A stretch of DNA of 64,000 nucleotides from Adenanthera pavonina (taxonomy: Eukaryota > Streptophyta > Magnoliopsida > Fabales > Fabaceae), in the NCBI GenBank assembly GCA_026686845.1, contig JAIVEN010000021.1:22400001-22464000 (forward strand), given 5' to 3'. The position numbers and the translations under genes were made by a program. Numbering within the stretch: position 1 is the stretch's first letter; each line of letters begins with the position of its first letter. Of the stretch, positions 1-11,444 are shown one piece after another. The notes below the pieces were generated by a model. The model was not told the origin of the DNA. It made no database searches and saw only the letters and a program-made list of their open reading frames with translations.

Positions 1-3000
1 ACACTTTTTATGTAAATTAAAATTCTTCCAACGGAGATTAGCCATCCTTGCTAAGGGAATATTCCTAGTCACTACCAAAAAAATGTTAAACAAATTTTAG
101 AGCATTGAGTCCGAATCATCTTTTTTTTTAATCGACATAAATTTTAAGTAAAAATAAACATAATCTGCGGGATTCATTGTTAAAGTAAGTCTCACAGATG
201 TAAATAAAACTGTTATCTTAAATTAATCTAATATGCTTAATATATAAAATGATGTGCTGTGCATGTGATGAATTATAGCCTCCATTTAAGATTTTTTTTT
301 AAGGATAATTGGGTTTTGGTACTAGAAAATGAAGATATTTGGTTTTTGATGTTAAAGTTTATTTTTTTGGGTGAGATCAAATTTTTTGAATCAAGAATGA
401 TTTTAAAAAAAATCAATTTTAGTTCCAAAAATCAATTGTCTTATTTTTTTTGTCCTAAAATTCAAATAAAAAAAAAGGGGGATTATAGGTTGCAAGCAGA
501 GACTATAGAGGCAGCACGTTGGAATCTAAAGAAATCGCGAGAAGGTGTAAAATAAAGAAAGGGTGAGAACTAAGAATCCCACAAAGTGCCAAAATGCAGT
601 GGCAGTGGGTCACTGCCAATGCCATCCACCCATTCAATTCAATCTGGTGATAGAGAGAGACTTGTCAGACTTTTCCTCTGAAAATTCAGAAGACAATGAA
701 TGGGCTTAAATACATGCATGCATGCATGTTCAGTATCATTGTGATGGTCTGGTCATGTGATGCAAAGGACCTTCAACTAACCAAATAATAAGAATTAGTC
801 TACCTCTTCTGTCAAACTTAAATATATATATATATATATTCTATTTTTCCAACAAAAATTTGTATTATTTATATTAAATTTTGTTGATTTAGATTTACTA
901 TTTCATAAAAATATGATTTAAATATTATAATTTAAATAAATAAATAATTTTAAATTTTTTAATATTTAATTTACATAATAATCAATATACTATGATAAAA
1001 TACGATGGAAATCATCAATTGTCATTTTTCAATATCCAAGTCACAAGATTAGCAAACTATTTATTAGATTTTTTTATATTTATAATTACTTGTGCATTTA
1101 TCATTGTCTATTTTTTATTAATTGAGTCCATATATGCTTGTCTTTAAATACATTTTTTAAAATAATTTTATTTATTTGATATTCTACATATACACAAACA
1201 CAATTTATATTAATATTAATTAAATTGAATTTAAATTAAAATTGAGTTGAACAAATCAAATAAAATTGGAATTTAAAGATAAAAATTAATTAAAAAATAC
1301 AATAACATGAATTGTTGCTAATTTAGGATGACACTTGTTACAAATTTAGAACATCAATTGCAACATTGAGAGTAGATTGTCGCTATTATAAATATAATGG
1401 AAAATGATTCGTACATATAAGTTTATAGCTTATTAATTAGCAAATTTAGAGATTTAATATTAAATCTCATTTATCATATTGTTCATATTCTGCATTAAAT
1501 TTAAAGGAAAGTTTTCTTTGAATCTAAGGGAAAAATATAAGAGCAAAAACCAGAAAACAACCTGCTTTAATTTTACATTTAACAAGTAATTTACCTATGA
1601 ATCATTTCGATTACAACATGCATATTCATATGGCGCTTCATAGATCAAAAGTCATACTTTAATTGTAAAATAAGCATGCCATCATTGATACAGTAGAGAT
1701 GAAGTAAATTTCGATATACACAAAGAAGGGCATGCATAAAGGCCAAGCTAGAATTTTTGGGTGGAAAACAAGGCACATTAAGCTTAGTCCTGCACTCTTA
1801 AATATGAGCCATTTTATGTGGGCTCCCTAATTAGATCAACATATCAATTAATTAGATCAACTAAATTAATTAATTCGTTTGATGTCAAAATTTGGATGGG
1901 ATTTAGATTCTAGTTCCAATAAATCAAAGCTAGAATCTAAATCAACACTTCTAACAATCAACAAATTGTAAGAACCTCTCATCTAATATTGTGAATGATT
2001 TGCTCATATTAATTGCTAGGTATTTGGAAACTCTAGATGAATTATTTGGTTGGCTTTAAAGAAAAAGTTACTCTTAAAAACTGGACCTGTTTTTTGCAAT
2101 AAACTCTGCAATAAGCATATCTAATTTTTTATTTTTGGATTAAACTAAACATTAGCCATTTACAACATAGGGGAAATAAGATACAGAGAAAAAAGTGGGA
2201 GGGAGAGAAAATTGGATAAGAAAATAATATGTATGTCCTATCTATTTTTTTCCAACATTTCTCTCCAAAGAATGGGGAGATTTTGAAGAAAAATTTTCAT
2301 TCCAAAATTGTCCATTGTTTTATAATTTTTTAAATAAAAATAAAAATTGGATAAAATAATTATAAATTAAGATTAAAATTAAAATTATATTTTACTTCCA
2401 TTGAATAATATATTATGAAAATTTTATAAATAATATGGTAAAATAATAAGCTTTATTATATGTAAATGTTTTCCAAAAAATAATAAAAGTATCATTATCA
2501 ATACAAAATTAATCACTTTTCTTATGTTATCCCACTCATCCAATTATAAAAAGAGAAAATCAATTCCCCTACTTTTCTCTTTCTTCCTATTTCTCCCCCT
2601 CCAGATTTTCATCTCTCATTTTCTCTTCTCTCCCAAGTGAAAGGTAAGGATGAGAAGTATAGGTGGTGCTCAGAATTTGACGCCTATTAACTATCAATTA
2701 CTTTTAATATAAGATGAATATGAAGAAAATATTTCACTGAGATATGGAAAATTTTTTCATAAAATTATCAATTAAATTATTCTATTTATATAAAATTTTT
2801 AAGAGCTATAATCATATTAGCATTATAATATATATATATATAATTCAAGACCACCAGTTAAATTTATGTCTACTTGGAAATACCATAGAAATTCTAAGAA
2901 ATGCTCATGTGCAATCATAATCTCATTTGTAACATTAATATATGGTAAGTATTAGAATATTATGGTATGTGAAATTTTCTAGTTTATCTGGTGAAAGAAT

Positions 3001-3237
3001 CACGATTGTCAAATTTTAATTATTTAACTAAAGTTTTTTTTCCCAAAACTGATATAATTCCAAATATTTTAAATTTAAAAGTAATTTTTTATAATAATAT
3101 CCAAACAAAAATCAATTATCTCAAAATCACATTTTAAAAAAAATGTTTCCAAACAAAAATTACGATTAATTATAATTACTTTTAATCAAAATTAATTTTG
3201 AAAATCACTTATTTCTATCTCCAATCCAAACAAACAA
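1..3237. other. AT-rich intergenic DNA, no gene recognised
   Basis: Very AT-rich sequence with short simple repeats (a TA run near 824-839, an AT run near 2827-2842). The open frames here are short, biased to Lys/Phe/Ile, and show no recognisable family. Around 2163-2640 there are purine-rich and pyrimidine-rich segments that could be the ends of an old transposon, but I could not define termini. No RNA gene seen. Confidence 0.6.
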
Positions 3238-3707
3238 TCGGACGTCAAGGTTTAAGCCCGGCCCATTGTGAATGAAACTAGGTTTTCCTCATTATAATCC
3301 GTCGTCTTCATCTGCAACCTCCGCCCTAGTTTCCCTTGCTTCTGAGTTCGTCGCCTCCTTCGGTACGCACGATTTCCCTCCCTCTCTCCCTCTTTGTATT
3401 CTTCTCTTGTATTTTGATTTTTGAAGTCACTTTGCTGTCGTAATCTTTAATTGGGGAACGATCTGTGGCATGCGTCGAACTAGGAAGTACGATGTTGTTT
3501 CTTAGTTGTACATGCTTGGTCATGGACTCATGGGGAGATTTTTTTGCTAAATATGTTTGCTTTGATGATTGAACCATAGTGGACTGTGTGAATTACCTGT
3601 TTGAGCTATACCGGTGTGCTGTATTCGTATTAAGTGTATATATTGGACCTGTTATAATTCCCTTTAGTTGTTAAAGTTCGGGTTGGTTTTCTCTTTTGTA
3701 GGTCTGA
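3238..3707 (+). repeat. Left arm of inverted duplication (RPS21 promoter, 5'UTR and first-intron region)
   Basis: This stretch matches the reverse complement of 5808-6303 almost throughout, apart from scattered substitutions and a roughly 20-base segment present only in the right arm. It covers the RPS21 proximal promoter, the 5'UTR exon with its splice donor at 3363, and about 340 bases of the 5'UTR intron. Similarity stops before the coding exons. The arms are about 2.1 kb apart. Confidence 0.85.
3260..3265 (+). promoter_or_regulatory. Site II-type promoter element (GGCCCA) upstream of RPS21
   Basis: GGCCCA is the reverse complement of the site II core TGGGCC, which is common in promoters of plant ribosomal protein genes, where TCP factors bind. 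It lies about 100 bases upstream of the 5'UTR splice donor. The same motif is kept in the inverted copy, near 6275. Position and known biology support the call; binding is inferred. Confidence 0.45.
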
Positions 3708-3864
3708 GTTACGAATATAAATCTTAAACGAGGCCTCTTTATAGGCTGGAAATTTGCTTTGTTAATACTTGGATTTTTACTTGTAGAATAAATACATAGC
3801 CATTACTTTTTCTTCTGAACGTTTCTAGATTTTCAACGGAGAAGGTTATACAATCTCTAAAAAG

Positions 3865-4784
3865 ATGCAGAACGAGGAGGGACAGATCACTGAGCTTTAC
3901 ATTCCACGAAAATGGTATGCATCTTAATTTTCTCTTTTGGATGTTGTGACGTGACTGTTCTCGGTGAAGTTTGATCTAATGTACTACATGATGCAGCTCC
4001 GCAACAAACAGACTGATCACCGCCAAGGACCATGCTTCTGTTCAGATCAACATTGGGCATTTGGATGAGAACGGCATCTATAATGGCCATTTTACTACAT
4101 TTGCCCTGTGTGGTTTCATTCGTGCACAGGTCTGTTTGCTATACTTTCTACTTGGTCACTTATTTTCTCTGTTCTTTTCATTGCATTGTGATATATTATT
4201 ACCAGAAATCATATGATTTTTCACAGCAATGAACAATATCTGAATTAAAGAGTAAAGACCTAGTAATATCTATTCCATTTTCACCTTTGTATTAAATTTT
4301 GCTGCTGCCTGTATACAAGTATATTTTGTTTGATGTGATGGTATGTTGGTTGTGCTTCCTCCATCTTTTGAGGCAAAAGCGTAGTTGGTAGATGTAGAAT
4401 TACCTATCAAAGAACTATATTAGAGTTTATTTCTCTCACTACATGATCCGTTCTTGTCTTACATTTGTTGAGTAAGAGAATGTGAATTGGGAAGAGCAAA
4501 TGGAGTTGTTCTCAAGGCAGTGTAGGAAGCTTGAGATATTTCTTAAACACCGATCTCTGTTCAACAGTTCAGATAGCTGAGTATTTCATTAGTTGACTGC
4601 CTTGGCAATTTTACTTAAGAAATGCTGTGCGGTGGTGATTTATGTTTGACGTGATATTTAAGCGGTAAGCATCAGATGGTCATGCTTATAATTTAGTGTC
4701 TTCATTTTGCATTTCCAGGGAGATGCTGACAGTGCATTAGATCGTTTGTGGCAGAAGAAGAAAGTTGAAGTTAAGCAACAGTAG
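3865..4784 (+). CDS. RPS21: 40S ribosomal protein S21 (eS21), three coding exons
   Basis: Cytosolic small-subunit ribosomal protein eS21, a structural part of the 40S subunit. Coding exons are 3865-3914, 3997-4129 and 4719-4784, all with GT-AG introns. Joined they give 82 residues, the usual plant length. The protein starts MQNEEGQITELYIPRK and contains the family stretches CSATNRLITAKDHASVQINI and GFIRAQGDADSALDRLWQKK. A 5'UTR intron at 3363-3828 precedes the start codon, as is common in plant ribosomal protein genes. The start is fixed by family length and by the conserved N-terminus directly after the 5'UTR intron. The frame is intact, so the gene looks functional. Its promoter and 5'UTR region are duplicated in inverted orientation downstream. 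Confidence 0.96.
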
Positions 4785-5045
4785 AAGAGGATGCTAGTTT
4801 GTTTTGTTTCATTTTGTATTGCTATAAAAACTTAGTGAGAGCTTATATATTTTATCTATGAATGTTGCGACACATATTTTGTTCCTGTGGTACCTTTTAA
4901 AGTATGTTTCCTTTCGACTTATTAATTATTGAAGGATTTTTTGGCTGCTTCCTCTAATTCTTAATTTTCCTTAGTACGCTGTAATAGTGTGGTCTTGGTT
5001 ATGGTTCAACGGTTAAAGTACAAAATGTCTCGATACAGAAAACTA
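4785..5045 (+). other. RPS21 3' region
   Basis: AT-rich sequence directly after the RPS21 stop, with no other gene. It probably holds the 3'UTR and polyadenylation signals; I cannot fix the cleavage site. A MITE begins at about 5046. Confidence 0.5.
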
Positions 5046-5525
5046 ATGGTCTGTTTGGTTCAAAGGAGGGAAAGGGAGGGAAGGGATTTTAATGGAGAGA
5101 AAGGGAGGGGAGGGAAAAGAAGGGATTTTAATTTTACCTCGTTTGGAAGGAAAAAGAGGGATTTTAGTGGAAGGATTTTAATTTTACCTTGTTTGGGTTA
5201 GGAGGGGAAATGAGGGAAAATAATTATAATTTGACTATTATACCCTTAATTTATTTAAGTTAATATAAGGACAAGACTGACCAGTATATTGTGTGGCCGA
5301 GTAACGAAAAAATGAAGGGTATTTTGATCATTTTGAACACAATAACACATTTTCCCCCCAAATTACCCCAATTTGGGGGGAAAATATATAAGGGGAGGGG
5401 AGGGAAAATTTTAATAACATTTTCCCTCCCCTCCTGATTGCCAAACAAGGGGAGGGAAAATTTTAATAACATTTTCCCTCCCCTTCCTTTCCCTTCCCCC
5501 CATTTCCCTCTAACCAAACAAAGCA
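5046..5525. mobile_element. MITE with long purine/pyrimidine-rich inverted ends
   Basis: The left end (TCTGTTTGGTT then purine-rich AAAGGAGGGAAAGG) and right end (CCCTCTAACCAAACAAAG) are inverted repeats of each other, and the element has no coding capacity. Inside, a block centred on AAAATTTTAATAACATTTT occurs twice with a period of 52 bases (about 5397-5431 and 5449-5483), and each copy is itself a near-palindrome (GGGGAGGGAAAA ... TTTTCCCTCCCC). The superfamily is uncertain because no clear target-site duplication is visible; the end sequence resembles hAT or PIF/Harbinger MITEs. It lies between the two arms of the RPS21 inverted duplication. Confidence 0.75.
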
Positions 5526-5807
5526 TAAGGAAACATAACTTACTTGGGTAAGCAGCAAAAACTGCATGGCAAAAAGAAGTCTGTGAAAGTTAATCCATCT
5601 ATAATTGTCATCCTTATTCAAGCTTCAACAATGGAAGAATGAGTCCACGAGCCATCAGCTTCGTGTCTCGTGTTTTCTTTTTCTTTTTTTATTTTCTTTT
5701 GGCCATCTGTCTCTTGTTTTCATTTCTGAACTTTGTGTGACATTGAGTGTGTTATGTATTAAATAAACAATCAAGTTTCTTAAATATCAATTTTGACTAA
5801 ATTAAAA

Positions 5808-6303
5808 TAGACCTATAAAAGAGAAAACCAACCCGAACTTTAATAACTAAAGGGAAATACAAAAGCTCCAATATATACACTAAACACATCAGAACTCATT
5901 GAGGATACGAATACAACACACCGGTATAGCTCAAACAGGTAATTCACACAGTCCACTATGGTTCAATCATCAAAGCAAACATATCTAGCAAAAAAATCTC
6001 CCCATGAGTCCATGACCAAGCATGTACAATTAAGAAACAACATCGTACTTCCTAGTTCGACGCATGCCACAGATCGTTCCTCCAATTAAAGATTACGACA
6101 TCAAAGTGACTTCAAAAACCAAAATACAAGAGAAGAATACAAATAGGGAGAGAGGGAGGGAGGGAAAGCGTGCGTACCGAAGGAGGAAACGAACTCAGAA
6201 GCAGGGGAAACCAAGGCGGAGGTTGGAGATGAAGACGACGGATTAGAATAAGGAAAACATAGTTTCATTCACAATGGGCCGGGCTTAAATCTTGACGTCC
6301 GAG
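5808..6303 (-). repeat. Right arm of inverted duplication (second copy of RPS21 promoter/5'UTR region)
   Basis: Read on the - strand, this repeats RPS21 from the proximal promoter through the 5'UTR exon and first-intron start, then ends before any coding exon. The splice donor after CCTCCTTCG is retained, as is the GGCCCA motif. It also carries about 20 bases (near 5890-5910) missing from the left arm, so neither copy is a simple subset of the other. If active, it would fire leftwards towards the 3' end of RPS21. It contains no open frame of its own. Confidence 0.85.
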
Positions 6304-6473
6304 TTTACGAGGCCCAAGATTTTTACACCTGTTGCCTGGATCTTGGCACCCCGAGCTATTATTAGCCCAAAGGTAGTTTTATCGCTTGAAGAATAGAGTG
6401 TTCTCAATGGGCTCCCGAGTTGCATGGGACCAAATTGCAAGCTTATTATAACTGCATTTGATTTTGGGCTATT

Positions 6474-6717
6474 AATCATGAAGATTTTGGATCTCTAGCT
6501 AAAATATTTTCTACTTGGAGTTGAGTCATCTTTTTTATTTATTTTATTTAATTAATTAAAGCATTATTATCATTTTTAGGGTTAGAGCTCTTGTATAAAT
6601 ATCCCTTAATAGATGAATAAAACACATTTATTTTTAACTCCTCATATTTTCTTCTCTCTCAAATTATTTCTATTCTCTGCTTCATTCTCTCTATTATCTA
6701 TTTTATCTTATAATACA
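6474..6717 (+). repeat. Left (5') LTR of the copia element
   Basis: About 244 bases similar to the right LTR. Shared blocks include the TCATCTTTT motif, TATTTTATTTAATTAATTAA, a TATA-like TATAAATATCCC, GAATAAAACA and ACTCCTCATATTTT. The left boundary is set by aligning CATGAAGATTTT with TTATGAAAATTTT of the right LTR. The first bases have decayed from the expected TG. Confidence 0.75.
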
Positions 6718-6755
6718 TTATCAACATGAGTTTGCTTAAAAATTTAAGCTTAAAT

Positions 6756-9700
6756 ATGTCAAACCTAGCAAAACTGGAATTTGTAGCACTGGACATCACT
6801 GGAAAAATTACTTATCTTGAGTATTAGATGCTAAAATTCATTTAAATACAAATGATCTTTGTGAAACTATTAAAGAAAAAAAAGGCATCTAAACAAGATA
6901 AGTCTAAAGCAATGATTTTCCTGCATCACCACATCCATGAAGGGTTAAAGGCAGGATACCTTACAGTAAAAGACCCACTTATTCTTTGGAACAGTTTAAA
7001 ATAAAGGTATGACCACAAAAAAATGTTATTATTCTAAAAGCTCGTTATGAATGGATGTATTTGCTTTTACAAGATTTTAAAATTGTAAGTGAGTATAATT
7101 TTACTATGTTTCGAATTAGTTCTAAACTTAAATTGTGTGGAGAAAAAATCAATGATGAAGATAAGCTAGAACAAACATTCTCCACTTTTCATGCATCCAA
7201 TGTGGTCATGTAGCAATAATATCGAGAAAAATGATTTAATAAGAAATATTCTAAATTGATTTCTTGTCTCCTAGTTGCTGAACAAAATAATAAGCTTTTG
7301 ATGAAAAATCTTTGATCACGCTCGACTAGCACTACTCCATTCCTTGAAGTGAATGTAGCAACACATAACTATCATGCTTATGGGGTCATGGTCTTAACCA
7401 TGACTACGGTCGTGGTGACGTGGACAAGGTTGAGTGGTAATTTTCAGAACACATTTTTCCACCGAAAATGAAAAATTGTCAAGAAATATAATAAGGTAAA
7501 AGGTGGGCAAAATAGTAAAATTGTTGAAAACAAATGCTATTGATATGGTGGAACAAGTCATTGGTCTCATACCTGTCATACGCCAAGCACTTTCATGACA
7601 ACCCTGGTTATTAATTTCAAGCAGGACATCATTGAATTGTACAATACCAGAGGGACTAGAATCGGAGGAAGGTCAAAATTGAGCAAGTTGGAGAAAAGGC
7701 AACAGAGCTCACTCCCGCCAAGACAAGGCTCAGTGGTGCCATGGCAAGACACGTCAATTTTTTAATATGAGCTTAAATAGTGGGCTCTGACGCCATGGTG
7801 AGCTTAACTGGCACCAGTCACTGAACTGGTTTATATGAAACACAAAAAAGGCTCATCGGAACAGTATTTTAGGTGGAAAAACGATATGTTTTGATAGGAT
7901 TTCATGTTTTCATCATTGGGGAACATGATTTTGAGACTTGGGAAGCTTGATTCTCGTGGATAAGTCAATCATCTTCTTCTCTTCTCTGATTTCTTCAAGA
8001 TTTGTGGTGGTTTTTCATGGTGTTGGCTTAGGGTTTAGGTTTGGATGCATTTCTATCAATTAAATTATTTTGAAAAGCTTCATTGATATGTTGTTGGGTG
8101 TGTTCAAGTTTTAGGTTAAGCATTTTAAGTGTTTAAGTGATATATTTTCCAAACCATAACCTTCAACTCTTGGTATTGCTAGGAATCCAAATCTGTGGGA
8201 GCTTAGTTATGAGTTCATGAGTTGTTTTGGGTACTATGATGTATGGGTTTACTTGGGGAAACCTTATTCCGACCAAATTATGCTTTAGGTTGGCAATTAT
8301 GTATGCCAAAGGTTAAGAAATTATGTTGGTAATAAGAATTTAGTGTTGTATAAGTTGTAATATTGCTCAATTGTGATCTTTTGATTCTGGGTAATGTTTG
8401 GAAAGCTTGTAAGTACTTGGAAAACAACTACATTGATGTTTGAGTTATGGTCTCCTTAGTTGGATTGGTTGGATTATTGTGATTTGGATTGTGTGTATTG
8501 ATTTAAGGCAATGTGGTAAGATGATCTTGCATCCTTCTATTATGTTGTAGTGTTTGTTGTCCTCTTTGACCTACCGTGGTGTCGAGTGATTTCGAATGGT
8601 TGAGTTAATTGAGGTGTCTTTCTATATCTTCCGAATGATTATATATATGCCTAATCTTTTTTATATTATGATATGCTCATATTATATATGTATATGTTTT
8701 GCTATTTTATATCATGATATGCCTTTTAGCATGGATATGGTTGTTTCTTTTCATATCATAATATTTATAGTTACACAGCTAGTAAATTCTTTATCCCTAC
8801 TCTATATTATAATGAAAATGACATTTGATAGTAGCAAACATGTTATATATAAGTATAGTGAATATTAATATGTGACAATTGCCATGTACCCCATGATTTA
8901 CCATATATGATTATATGGTATGCTAGCATTGTAGAGAATAACATGTGATGATATGTTAGATGCATTAGGCATTCTCACTCGTTGTATGTTGTATTGAGAC
9001 ATATGGTTTGGGTGATGATGCCTTGAATACCATGTGGTATTCCAATCCACTAAACAGCACATGAGGCCTTGTGTTCAAACAGTGTTATTTATATATTCAA
9101 GTCACTAAATAGTTGTCCTATGACTGGGAGACTCGAGTAGCTGTGAATTGGGGGTGCACCTTCTCTAAATAATTACTAATTTGGGTGGTTCAGGGAAAGA
9201 AAAGTTACGGTCCAACTTTTAGTGTAATGGCACTTGGCCAGGTCATGACTATTAGGAAGAGAGCTAGGTGGTGACCCCGGAATAATCCGTCACGGGTCGT
9301 TAAAAGGGGGCCACTAGTTAAGGTTACCTTGTTATGGTAACTAACCATGGTTCTAGTTGTGTATTGATGGGATCTATATATGCATATATATCATACATAA
9401 TGCATTCATGTTGCACATTGTATCTAAATATGTTTTGGTATTATGTGTATATGTATGTATATTGTAAACTCCTAGTTACTGGGACATATGTCTCACCTTA
9501 TGGCTAATAACCCCAGGTGAAGGATTTAATACTAGTAAGGAGTGGGGAAGGAGGATTGAGAGTGCACTTGTGAGTGTTGGAGCTTGTTTCCCCCTATGTT
9601 GTATTTGTTTCCTTCTTAGTAAAGTGTCAACTGTTGTGTCTATGTAACACACTGTGTTTTATGTTGCGTACTTTTGTGTGCCTGTGAACTGGATTGTTGT

Positions 9701-10682
9701 ATACCTCTTGTAAACTCTTCTTCTTCTAAACTCTACTATGCTTCGTGAATAGTTGTTTGTGTGTTATAGAGCCTATGATTATGTTAGTGGTATGATGAAT
9801 GTTAATTATATCCTACATGTGGCTTGTGAAGTCCTAAATGTTGTGGTATTATTGTTCTAAGCTGGGAACTCATGGTTCCAGTCCCTTCCTAAGGTGATTG
9901 GTTGGGTTATAAGTCTAGTTGAGTTCACAAGTCCTAGTTGTGCCAATAGGGTATATAGCTTATCGAATCGAAGTGGGGTTTAAGGAAGTCAAAACTTAGA
10001 AGAGTAGTTTCTTTAGGATGAGTTCTCCTTGAAAATGGTTCTTGGGTCTTATGTGACCTATTGGTATGCCCATTGGCTGCTAAAGGGATTATTGGTAGCA
10101 ATTGGAGGAGTTTGGTTCCTTGTTTTGATCAAAAGTCACCAATTTGGTGTGGAGTGTCCAAATTCTCTATATGGAGATATTTGGGTCTTGGTTGGTGTCT
10201 ACAGTTAGAGCATGTGTAGAGTAAGCTATAGGTTTTGGAATTGAGTCAATCGGAGGTCAGAGTGAGGAGTTATATGCATCGGAAGTTGGTTCGTTATATT
10301 AGCAAATAGCTAATACAACTGCTATCATTGGTGCTATGCATTGTGTCTCTCTGCCTTTTTTCTCGTTTTGGTCCAGAAGCTTCTCATGCCATGGTGCCAT
10401 GTGGTCTTGCCGTAACATTACACCTCTGTTTTGTCTCTCTTCAGTAATTCTCCTATATGCTTGTGTCTAGTTTGGAGCTTTGGATTTTAGGATGTTACAA
10501 CCTTATTGACCTTTACCAGGAATCCCTTAAAAAGAAAGAAAAAAATGGAGATAAATTTTGCATCTTATGATAATGATTCTCATTATGGAAATATTGACGT
10601 CTCCTACTTGGATGTTATTGATTCCTTTGTTGACTCATTTGGAAGAATTGATCACTTGATTGGTGATGGAACGGTTCAGAAA
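6756..10682 (+). pseudogene. Copia gag pseudogene, interrupted by a 2.9-kb insertion
   Basis: Starts MSNLAKLEFVALDITGK, the N-terminus typical of a widespread plant copia Gag, and continues with recognisable Gag segments (HHHIHEGLKAG, VKDPLILW, ARYEWMYLLLQD, KLCGEKINDEDK) across several stops. A CCHC knuckle, CGGTSHWSHTCH, lies at about 7536-7575. Directly after it the frame is broken by foreign DNA, and Gag resumes at about 10500 with LIDLYQESLKKK. Nucleocapsid protein of the dead element; not functional. Confidence 0.8.
7591..10499. mobile_element. Non-coding insert, probable solo LTR of a gypsy-type element
   Basis: About 2.9 kb of sequence without retroelement coding domains sits between two halves of the copia gag; CACACCTAAGCAC-like codons on the left rejoin CTTATTGACC on the right. 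The left end reads TGACAACCC and the right end GGATGTTACAA, a loosely complementary pair like the ends of Tekay/Del-type LTRs. A motif near 9272-9300 (ACCCCGGAATAATCCGTCAC) resembles such LTRs. Boundaries are uncertain by several bases and no clean 5-bp duplication is visible. A non-autonomous element is the alternative. Confidence 0.5.
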
Positions 10683-11069
10683 TAAACTATATTAGTGTTA
10701 TTAAATTTCATGTCTTATATCTTATGTATTTTCTTTTTTTTTTTAGAATATTAAAGTTTTATGTATTTTTTGTCGAAATTCATGTTTCATGTATTTTTTT
10801 AAAAGCATATTAGTAATATTTTTCTCCTGATTATTTTTAATACTTTTGAAGAATGGTTATTCCTTCAATTGGTATCAGCATTAACTATGAGAATATGTGT
10901 CTTACTGATTGTGTTACGACTCATACAATTCTAAAAAATACAAAATATTTTTCAAATTTAGTAATACAAGAAGCCTATGTTAGTACTATATCTAGTAATA
11001 ATTGAAGGTTTCGGAAGAGCCAATATAATATTACCAAGAGGAACAAAATTGCAAATTGACAATGTATTA

Positions 11070-11444
11070 GGGCTTGTTTGGTTCTGTTTCTGAAAACAGT
11101 TTTTCTGTTTTTGGAAACAGAAAACTCAGAAAACTTGTTTGGTAAACCTGTTTTTTATAAACTGTTCTGGAAAACAGAAAAATGAAAGAACAAAAAACTC
11201 AGAACACCTTTAAGGTGTGTTGTAGTTTTTGTTCTGGAAAACACAAGGAAATGTGAGAAGCATCCACCACATTAATAATAAAGTTATAAATTTTGAATAA
11301 CTCATCTATTACTCACTAGTTATGATTTTGAGAAAAATTATTCAATATTTTTTTTGTTTTCTTGTTTTCAAAGCTTATTCTCAAAAATAATTTTACAAAA
11401 CTGTTCTCAGAACAATAAAACAGAAAACACTGTCAAATAGGCAC
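11070..11444 (-). mobile_element. Tourist-like MITE (PIF/Harbinger type), copy 1
   Basis: The left terminus GGGCTTGTTTGG and the right terminus (reverse complement GTGCCTATTTGAC) form an imperfect terminal inverted repeat. The element is flanked by the 3-bp duplication TTA (11067-11069 and 11445-11447), as expected for PIF/Harbinger. Removing it and one TTA restores the copia reading DNVLYFSKSHRNLLSF, which confirms the boundaries. The same family occurs at 15272-15649 in opposite orientation and at 20689-21065. No coding capacity. The orientation label is arbitrary. Confidence 0.85.

Noticed and set aside
259..555. 98-codon open frame on +
   Set aside because: Composition is Phe/Lys/Ile-rich with no domain, signal or homologous motif; typical of open frames in AT-rich DNA.
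2163..2640. Possible MITE with GGGGAAATAAG / CTTTTCTCTTTC ends
   Set aside because: Purine-rich and pyrimidine-rich ends are suggestive, but I could not align the termini or find a target duplication.
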